Assembly (NCBI GenBank): GCA_030562195.1
Contig: JAUJPP010000001.1
Span: 11,772,472-11,836,471 of the forward strand
Reading direction: 5' to 3'
Source: Nipponacmea schrenckii
Taxonomy: Eukaryota > Mollusca > Gastropoda > Lottiidae
Length of the DNA stretch: 64,000 nt
How positions within the stretch are numbered: the first letter of the stretch is position 1; every line of letters starts with the position of its first letter. Shown piece after piece: positions 56,441-64,000 of the stretch. Made by a program: the position numbers and the translations under genes. The notes below the pieces were generated by a model. The model was not told where the DNA came from. It worked only from the letters and a program-made list of their open reading frames with translations, and made no database searches.

Positions 56441-59077
56441 AAGACCTAAAACTGTGTTGTGTTGTGTTGTTGAAAATGTTGTCAGTGTGTACTGTACTTT
56501 ACTCACTATTTTTTTGCACGTAACTGTTATTGGTGGTACTGAATCTTCTCCTCGGCCTGTGCTTTCGTAATTTCAATTATATATTGTTTTTACAACCACT
56601 TTCACCTAATCAGCAATATCTATGTGTGTCAGCAACTGATGTTACACGTACAGTCTTATAATAGAAAATGTAATTTTTATTGTACACGAGAACTTATGAT
56701 TCCTATGCTTAGGCAAACAAGTGAAAACTTTATGCTGCATTAAAGGCAGAAAGCAGGATCAGTATTTGATAACTTGCCACTGCACATCTAATAAGTACAT
56801 ACTTGATCATCTAACGAACCACACCACAACAAGTTGGATTATCTTGTGGTACTCTACCAACCCTGGGTGTCTCATCCTGTAACATTCGCATTCTGTCGGA
56901 TTGTCTTCATAAGCTGTTCTCTCGTACCTAAAGAAAACAAAACAAAAACGGTGAGAAATAAGAAATATTATACAAGATATGAGTGTGTTTTAAAACCTTA
57001 TCTTTGCCATGGAAAAACCCTCACCGATCTAAAGGTACTTGAATTGGATTCTACTGTACTTATAAAAAGTTATATTAACACTGAGTATTTTACCTTGATT
57101 TCAACACAAAGCCATCTGTATACTTCAATTGCACAGACTGCCAATAGCTGAAACCGAACAAAGAGTAGATCCAATAATAAAGAAATTATTTAATCCCTAC
57201 AAAAGTGATAAGGCCTACCTAAAGAAAGATGGGCCTATATACCAGTTGATAGGCCTAGGCCCAAATGTCAGTCACCGAGTCTGGGTTACAATAAGATAAT
57301 GAAAACGCTAAAATTATGATGTAGATCTACATAGAAGACAGTTGAAAATGATGAAAATGATTTTAATTCTCTCATTTATGATATAGGCGGTATCGCCGTA
57401 TATTATTATAGGCCTTGACTAGGCTAGTACAGTAGCTAGGCCTAGATCTAGTTACACTTCTGGTTCTAGTAAGGTTCTCAAACCAAATGATATTGATTAC
57501 TAGTAACATATGAATATACAGGGATTTTTTCAAAGCTAACTGCAGTACCTTGTTTTGTTTTTTTAACTCCAACCACCTAGCTTTTCATAGAATATTACTT
57601 ACAACTCCAAATAATTCAAGTTTTACCTTTCTCCACTCCCGCCAGCAGCCAGGAAAAACTCCGTTAAGTTTCGTGCTCAACGAAACCCTTCGACGTTACC
57701 AGTCGAACATACCGGTATTTAGTTGTTAGCGAACTCTCCGTATTCCACAAAATCCGAATAGGCCTTTAAATATGTTCATTTTATATGAAGATGGAAATTA
57801 CCAGAATATACGATGGAAAAATAACGACGAATTGTAGCCTATTATAAGATAGACAACATAAAAGGAATTCAAATTCGTCTTCAATGTATTAATTGTTGAT
57901 TTGCAACACAAAAAAAAATCTTTTCTTACGACTAATTTCAATCTGCAGTGTCAAATTTCCGACACTCAAAAGATGATTTTTAAATTTTTTATAGAACCTG
58001 AGCTTGCTAAACCTCTCGAGATCTGAGTGCCAAGTTGAAGATACTGGTCGTCAATTCGCCTTTAGACCTCCGTTGGTGGGTTGAAAAGCTGGGGGTTCTC
58101 ATATTTAGCCTATAGGCCTAGGCCTATATCTTATTGAATAGGCCCTATAGGTCAAGAACTAATATTTATTATTTAATACGGTACTAGATCTAGCCTAGTT
58201 ACAGTAGCGTTTCTATGAATCAGTAGGGGTGGCGGCAGAGCAGGGGTCACAAAATTTTCCAGGGGATACTGACAATTCTTTCAGCAAAAGGTATTTAAAA
58301 TGATTTAAAAGAAAAAAAAATGAAAGTGGAGTGCAAAAGCCAACTTCTTTCATAGGGGTGTCATGGCCCTATTGCCCAGAATTGGAAGTAAAAACTTAAA
58401 TTATTATATACTAATTATTATAGTATTAGATCTACTATAGTATTAGACGTTCCATTATGGAATATATATAATTATAAAATATGAATAAATGAATATAAAA
58501 TATTAAAGGGAACCCAGGCCAGGCATGCCATGGCATAGCCTAGCCTATTGTTAATATTAATAGGTCTATCGTCGGGTTGACTGGCTATTTGTAGCCTTTG
58601 AGATTTGAATAGGTGTATATTTGTAGTACGCCTAATGATATAACCCTGCACACTAGCTTGTAAATATCGTACAAATCAGTTCCGCATTTTTTCAGATGCA
58701 GTGCAGAGTCGGTGGGTAGATAGTCGAAGATGATATTTGATTGTGATGTCAATAATTTTATTAACCTGAGTCATTCCTATTCGCATCACCGAATATCAAT
58801 GCCATTATAGTTGCTTAAAGGGTTAGACTAACACCGTAACCTAGTTTAATGTAGTTCTTGAAATAACCAAATACTCACCCCGTCATAGCAAGCTTACTAC
58901 TGCTCATGTTCATTTTTGTGAGAAAGAATTAATATTTTCTTCTAAAACGCATCAAACCGGAAACAGCTTTAACGTTGTCAACGAATCGACGTCATAATGA
59001 ATACTTATGACGTCATAATTAATAAATTATATTAATGAATAAAAAATGTCAAAAAAAATTCTAATCTGTTACTCTAA
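56441..59077. other. Intergenic region without recognised genes
   Basis: AT-rich DNA with scattered TAGGCCTAGGCC and CTAGATCTAG motifs between about 57230 and 58600. Open frames such as 56834-57151 have no recognisable family. Confidence 0.5.
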
Positions 59078-62000
59078 AGCTGGGCTTAAGTCGACATGCG
59101 ACGCTCCTCGATTGTCGGCATCTAGCTGGAACTGGTAAAATCGGGTCGGCTGCGACGCTCCTCGACGGATCTGGACGGATATACAGCGGCAACTGGTTTT
59201 AGCAAATCGTAAGAGCGCTCATGTCGGCTGCGACTGTCTACGACTCGTTTAGTTTTCGACGGCCATGTGATACATTTCAACATGGCGGCTATTATATTTT
59301 CTTCCGATTTGATTACGAATCAGTCATGAACAGCTTATGAACATAGAGTTTAATCTATATTAACTCAATACATTTGTTTGACATAGTCGAAAATATTATA
59401 TCTGCCCACGAGCTGGTTTGAGGACGAAATGGACGCATTAAAATTTAGTTAATATGAATAATTGACATTTTAAGCTCCGCCCATAAGCTCATTTGCATAT
59501 AGCGGTAGTTAATGCAGTCAAGATGCAATGTAACTTGTACTGTGTTGAAAAGTAGTTATGTTAAGTGTGATATGTAATGCGTGAAATCACTAGTGGTATT
59601 TTGTTGATTGTATTACGTATTTTGACATTTTACTTAATCATTAAAGGTTTGATGCACAATGTTATTTAGGTATTAGTAGACACAGCATAATCACTTTCAC
59701 TATCTTCAAGCAATTATTTGTTCTCTATAATTTTGTTCAAAATAGAAATATAAATTTTGAAATAGTCTTTGCTTCATTTTCATAACAGTCTCTTCGACGT
59801 ACAGAAGGTTTTGAAACTGGGGGTGCGGGAGAGATTTGTGCCCAAATGCTACTGAACTCGGAGCCGCGTCGGGCCAAGCCCGACTACAATAAGCGCTGAA
59901 GGCGCGAGCCCGCTGCAGGGGGGCGGGAGGTCCTCCCCCAGAAAATTTACATTCAATCTGAAGAACTCGGTGTTTAAAACCCGACGATTCCAGAATCTCT
60001 GTTGAATATCTCAAACCATCCTTCCTTGTAAAGAAACACAATCTACGTAGTTTTCGAAACAGTTCTATGATTAACCACCCTTTGCTGACGTCGGAGGGTA
60101 TATTCAGCCCCAGCCAGCTTTGATGCCCGACGTGGACTATTCTCCGACAAATTGCGAAATGGAAATATATTATCACCACAGATATTAACGAATGCATTAA
60201 TTCTACCAAATTCCTCTCGCCAAAGATTCAACGAAATAATGGGGGGTAGCAAAGCCCATCAAATGCGTTCGCGCTCCGCCATGGGCATTCCAGGGTCAGA
60301 AACAGCCCTGGAAGAACTCGTGATTCGTTTTTGGAAACCTACTCGAAGGAAGGATGTGTAATTAAATTGACCGACGACTTGTATTGTCTGTCGACGAGCT
60401 GAGAGAAAAACACTTCTTGCTGAACTCCGAGGACGTCAGCTGGATAGGTTTCTATGTGAAATCGGAGCACTATCTATTGCCGAGGCTACTAAACATTTTA
60501 GCCATTATATTATTCAGTTAATTCGACAAAAATTACGCCGTGGAGAAGTCTCAGTAAATTCAAGGATCGCAACCTTTCTATGAACTGTTAGACGTATTGT
60601 ACTAGTTCGTCTCCTAGCAGGTGCAGTCAACATCCCCTCCAACATTTCGAGCCGCAATTCTGCAGTTTGCATATCGCAAATGTTAAATTTGTTCCTTCTT
60701 TAGATCTACCGAGGATTCTGTTGTATGAAAATCATCCATTGCAGATATTAAAAACGGATGCATAAATCTTCTTTATACTAATTAATGGTACTGTCTGGAA
60801 AGAAATACATAATGAGTGCCCCGACCTTCGCCACGTTCATGCGCATCTTATACAAGGTACCTTCAAAGAAATGGACTCAGAAGTAAAAATTTTATTTCAT
60901 AAAATCCTATTTGAAATGTTATAAAACAATAGTGATCATGGCACAATAGTTTATAGATGCAGTGAAAACCAATCCGACTTAAGAGCAAATCTGATGTAAT
61001 ATGCATATCAACGGTTGTAGTCAAATTAAAACCAGATTTGTGAACTATATGTTTAAATATACAATTGATATACACGGTTCATTGACTTGTATATAATCTG
61101 ATTAAAAATCAGTGTTTCATTTTTTAACATTTTAATGCCACTGGAAAATATTCTACTGAACATGATTTAAAGAAAAAATTGAGTCAGATCAAGGATGACC
61201 ATTGTAATAATCTGCAAATAAAATTGTTTCTCCACTAAAAAAAATTGGTGATGTCACTTATCTGTTAAGGCCTTATTACATAAAGCATATATATATAGCA
61301 ATTAGCGACATGAAACCTTTTTTTGTATTGGAATTGCAGGAACCATAAAGTCAAACATTTAACTGAAATATTAAAATGGTGCTAATTGATACTATCAGTG
61401 ACCAATATGCATATAAAACTTTTAAAGAAACCTCTTTACAATACTTTCGAATGTTAAAATATATGCAACGATTGAGTTAAAAATACATAAGAAATTCACA
61501 CATTCATACAACTTGGAATAATCTAAAACATTCAAGCATTATATATATTGATATATAATTATCATATGATGACAGCTGTAACCATATATTTATTAAAGAA
61601 ATGTGCTTATTCCATCATACCACCTTGTGTAACGCTCACTTCTGTAGTTCAAGTCCTTGATCTAATAGATGCCATAAAAAGGCTAAAACAAAGAAGGATA
61701 TCTTGAAAGTAGCCATATAATATGGTGTCGGCATGTGACGCTCCTCGATTGTCGGCATCTAGCTGGAACTGATAAAATCGGAGCGCTCAGGTCGGCTGCG
61801 ACGCTCCTCGACGGATCTGGACTGATACAGCGGCAACTGGTTTTCGCTAATCGTAAGAGAGCTCATGTTGGCTGCGACTGTCTATAACTCGTTCAGTTTT
61901 CGACGGCTGTGTGATACATTTCAACACCCATGAAACTTCACGTTGTAAGTTTTGTGTGTTCATTTTTAACTTTTCTTAAAGTTTTGCAACGCTTCCTTGG

Positions 62001-62525
62001 TACTTCGACTACCTGTAGTCATATTTTAATCCCATATTTCAGTGTTGATATGATTATTTCGCTCAATTCTCATGACTAACTCGTACAAATTAAGAACAAC
62101 AACTTCATAAAATACTACACATGTAATCTATGAAAGATTAATTTCAAATTAATTTAATTTCGAGCTCGTCAGACCATTCATCAGCCATCTTGACTTCTGC
62201 TTGACGCCGCCAAGCAGGGACTAAAATAAGCGCGCATTGATTGGCTTATTTCTACAACTCAGTTGCGTCGCGGAGTAGGTTTGACTCATGTCGCTACGAT
62301 CGCTTACGATCGTCGGCAAATACCCGGAACTCATAGGCCAGAGTAGAACATGCGGATCTGGCTGAATCCCTTTTTTCGACAGTCGCAAGGAGGCTAGTTG
62401 CGTCGTAAGCCATCCTAGGTCGGCAGGAACTGTCAGCCTACCGTAGGCCGATAGTTGCGGCAACTGACTGGATCTGCCAGTTGCCGACAATCGAGGAGCG
62501 TCGCAAGCCGACATAAGCCCACCTT
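59078..62525. mobile_element. GC-rich inverted-repeat element(s) with GCGACGCTCCTCGATTGTCG ends
   Basis: Left-type ends lie at about 59083-59290 and again at 61728-61925 (direct copies sharing GCGACGCTCCTCGATTGTCG and CATCTAGCTGGAACTG). One right-type end lies at 62440-62520, the inverse (GACAATCGAGGAGCGTCGCA). The outer termini are TGGGCTTAAGTCGACATG and the inverse of TGGGCTTATGTCGGCTTG. The likeliest reading is a complete non-autonomous element at 61728-62520 plus a second left end at 59083 with unrelated sequence between. The GC and CpG content stands out sharply. Confidence 0.65.
60371..60583 (+). other. Unrecognised coding-like fragment
   Basis: An open stretch of about 70 codons between TGA 60368 and TGA 60581, without an ATG, with balanced composition. 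It includes RRAERKTLLAELRGRQLDRF, IGALSIAEATKHFSHYIIQL and RQKLRRGEVSV. Its composition differs from the AT-rich background. I do not recognise the family. It may be the remains of a protein carried by the surrounding GC-rich element. Confidence 0.3.
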
Positions 62526-62732
62526 AGGAGGTGCTCTTGGATTCAAGCAATAAAAAGAAGATATAGCTAAATGACACAGTCAGTTTTGAAGTATTTCATT
62601 AAAGATTTGCTCTCCACTTGAAATCTTATTAAAAAAAATTAGACATGAAATTAATATCTTAACCTTGAGCAATACTCTATGATCATTTTAATAGCATTAG
62701 GAATTACAGTACCGGTAGTTAACATAATCCCA

Positions 62733-63970
62733 TCAAAATGTTGAGTTTTCCTTTTGTTGAGGACTGTTAAAAAGTTTGCGTGTGGTATCGGTTTTTATAG
62801 ATAATGTGTTGAATTGAGGGGTATTAGAACTTTCTTTAAATGGAGATCGTTTCCGGGGTGATTGTTTGATTGGAGATGATTCATGACAAGTACGACATAC
62901 AGCTAAGTATTTATCAGTACCTCCTATCACTTCCACCTATAATAAATAAAACAATATAATAATCCTATTTAACTCTATTCATATTAATAGGCCTACTAAA
63001 AGGCAAAATTTGAGAATTTAAATTTTATGTTCATTCTAAGAGAAAGTATTCCTTTACTTTGTTTTTGTAACCGAGTTGACTAAATTACAGCTTTACAAGT
63101 CTTTCAAACTGATGATTGAATATCTAGTCATTCCTCAATCACGAAAAATGTAATGAAAAGTTTGTTGTCACTTCCAAGCTGTTGCTAACATTTGAATATG
63201 CAGAGCTGGAACCCCAGCCATTTTGGTTAAGTAGGACCATTTTTTTAAAAATCTACACCCAACTAAAATCAAATGACCATGTTATAACTAGTTGCAATTT
63301 TGAGAGAATTTTTAAGTTGTTAAGCAAACTAGAATGCATCAAAGCAAATTGCCCAGTCTTTAAGAGTTGTCTCCTATGAAGACCTTGCCAAGAAAAAAAT
63401 AATTCTCACAGCTGTTTCATTGCTCTTTCTTTTAGTAAAGTAGGCTTCCATATTACAAAGCATACACACTGCAGATAATTTAATAATATGTTCTGCTAAA
63501 GGTACTAATTCTAATGTGTTACCAAATCCCTAAAAAAAAAAGATAGAAAATCAATCATGATCAACATTACATAAATTTAAGCCACCTGCAGTAAGGTACT
63601 TTACAGAATCAAAATTTGACATCCACACCAAGTTAAACGGATCAACAGAATTGGGCAAGTTAGACAATTGTCATTTCCCAAGCTAAATGATCTTAATATT
63701 GTCCACTATGGGAGTAAAAACAACTTTTAAGTACTGTCAGATCTTATCTTATCTCTGATTACATGTATGAATTGCTCATTGAAGGAGGGTTTGGCTTACA
63801 AATTACTTTCTGAGTAAGGTTTACTTTTCTGAATGAGCCCATAACTTGACATTCAGGCATTCATTAATATGATGACATACCCGTTTTTGGAAGGTACCAT
63901 CTAATGCTGCCACAATAACTGTTTTACCAGCATTGGCCATCTCATCACAGAATTTGACTACATCCGGAAA
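62733..63970 (-). CDS. TK1: Thymidine kinase, cytosolic (TK1 type), C-terminal three exons
   Basis: Phosphorylates thymidine to dTMP in the pyrimidine salvage pathway. Minus-strand exons in the window: 63881-63970 ([20 protein letters not shown] then [10 protein letters not shown]), 63410-63529 ([24 protein letters not shown]) and 62733-62936 ([19 protein letters not shown] then a disordered tail). All junctions are phase 0. The two CxxC pairs (CMLC, CRTC) form the structural zinc site, and VEVIGG-DKY is the thymidine-binding lasso. The last residues read [10 protein letters not shown], with a KEN box like that used for APC/C-Cdh1 degradation of vertebrate TK1. The P-loop and N-terminal half lie beyond 64000. 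Confidence 0.93.
62990..63056 (+). repeat. Terminal fragment of the TTAA element family
   Basis: AATTTTATGTTCATTCTAAG then TATTCCTTTA resembles the right ends of copies 1 and 3. No opposite end is found nearby, so it is a solo remnant in the last TK1 intron. Confidence 0.4.
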
Positions 63971-64000
63971 CTGTAACACAAGTTTAAGATAGCAAATAAT

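Noticed and set aside
56834..57151. 105-codon plus-strand frame after the Penelope fragment
   Set aside because: No recognisable motif. Any link to the retroelement could not be supported by eye.
59706..60209. 167-codon minus-strand open frame
   Set aside because: Pro/Ala/Ser-rich middle comes from a GC-rich repeat segment. The ends are AT-driven and nothing resembles a known domain, so it is probably chance within mobile DNA.

Overview
The window is animal nuclear DNA. Genes are split by many short AT-rich introns with GT-AG borders, there is no operon structure, and several families of short inverted-repeat and tandem-repeat mobile elements are present. The gene set (a long-form intersectin, a CaRF/ALS2CR8 transcription factor, an AQP8-like aquaporin, a TK1-type thymidine kinase) occurs widely in animals. 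The repeats, including a family with GTCCGTCCGTCC heads and about 160-bp internal tandem units, suggest a lophotrochozoan and most likely a mollusc. That placement is inference.

Layout. (1) 107-27382, plus strand: a complete long-form intersectin in about 41 recognisable exons (EH1-EH2-coiled coil-SH3A to E-DH-PH-C2). It has an unusual 459-codon exon between SH3C and SH3D, and the second half of SH3A cannot be found. (2) 27383-35627: intergenic, AT-rich, with SINE-like pieces, direct repeats, and a CpG-richer stretch at about 34.4-35.04 kb that is the likely CARF promoter. (3) 35628-45411, plus strand: CARF in 12 coding exons that close in frame to 688 residues, with a probable GC-AG intron. 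(4) 45412-48147: CARF 3' region with two inverted-repeat elements and a miRNA-precursor-like hairpin. (5) 48148-52343, minus strand: an AQP8-like channel in five exons (295 residues from the chosen start), with the second NPA motif changed to NPI. (6) 52.7-62.6 kb: a repeat-rich zone with a tandem-repeat element, a Myb/SANT-like pseudogene with in-frame stops, Penelope-like and hAT-like fragments, and a GC-rich inverted-repeat element. (7) 62733-63970, minus strand: the last three exons of a cytosolic thymidine kinase whose 5' part lies beyond the window.

The genes do not form a pathway. Intersectin is an endocytic scaffold and probable Cdc42 GEF, CARF a nuclear transcription factor, the aquaporin a membrane channel, and TK1 a nucleotide-salvage enzyme. 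The shared theme is mobile DNA acting at gene borders. One element sits on the intersectin stop codon, the first canonical polyadenylation signals after both intersectin and CARF lie inside inserted elements, and a repeat terminus supplies the pyrimidine tract of an aquaporin acceptor. I found no CRISPR array, rRNA or complete tRNA gene, and no wholly new multi-gene system.
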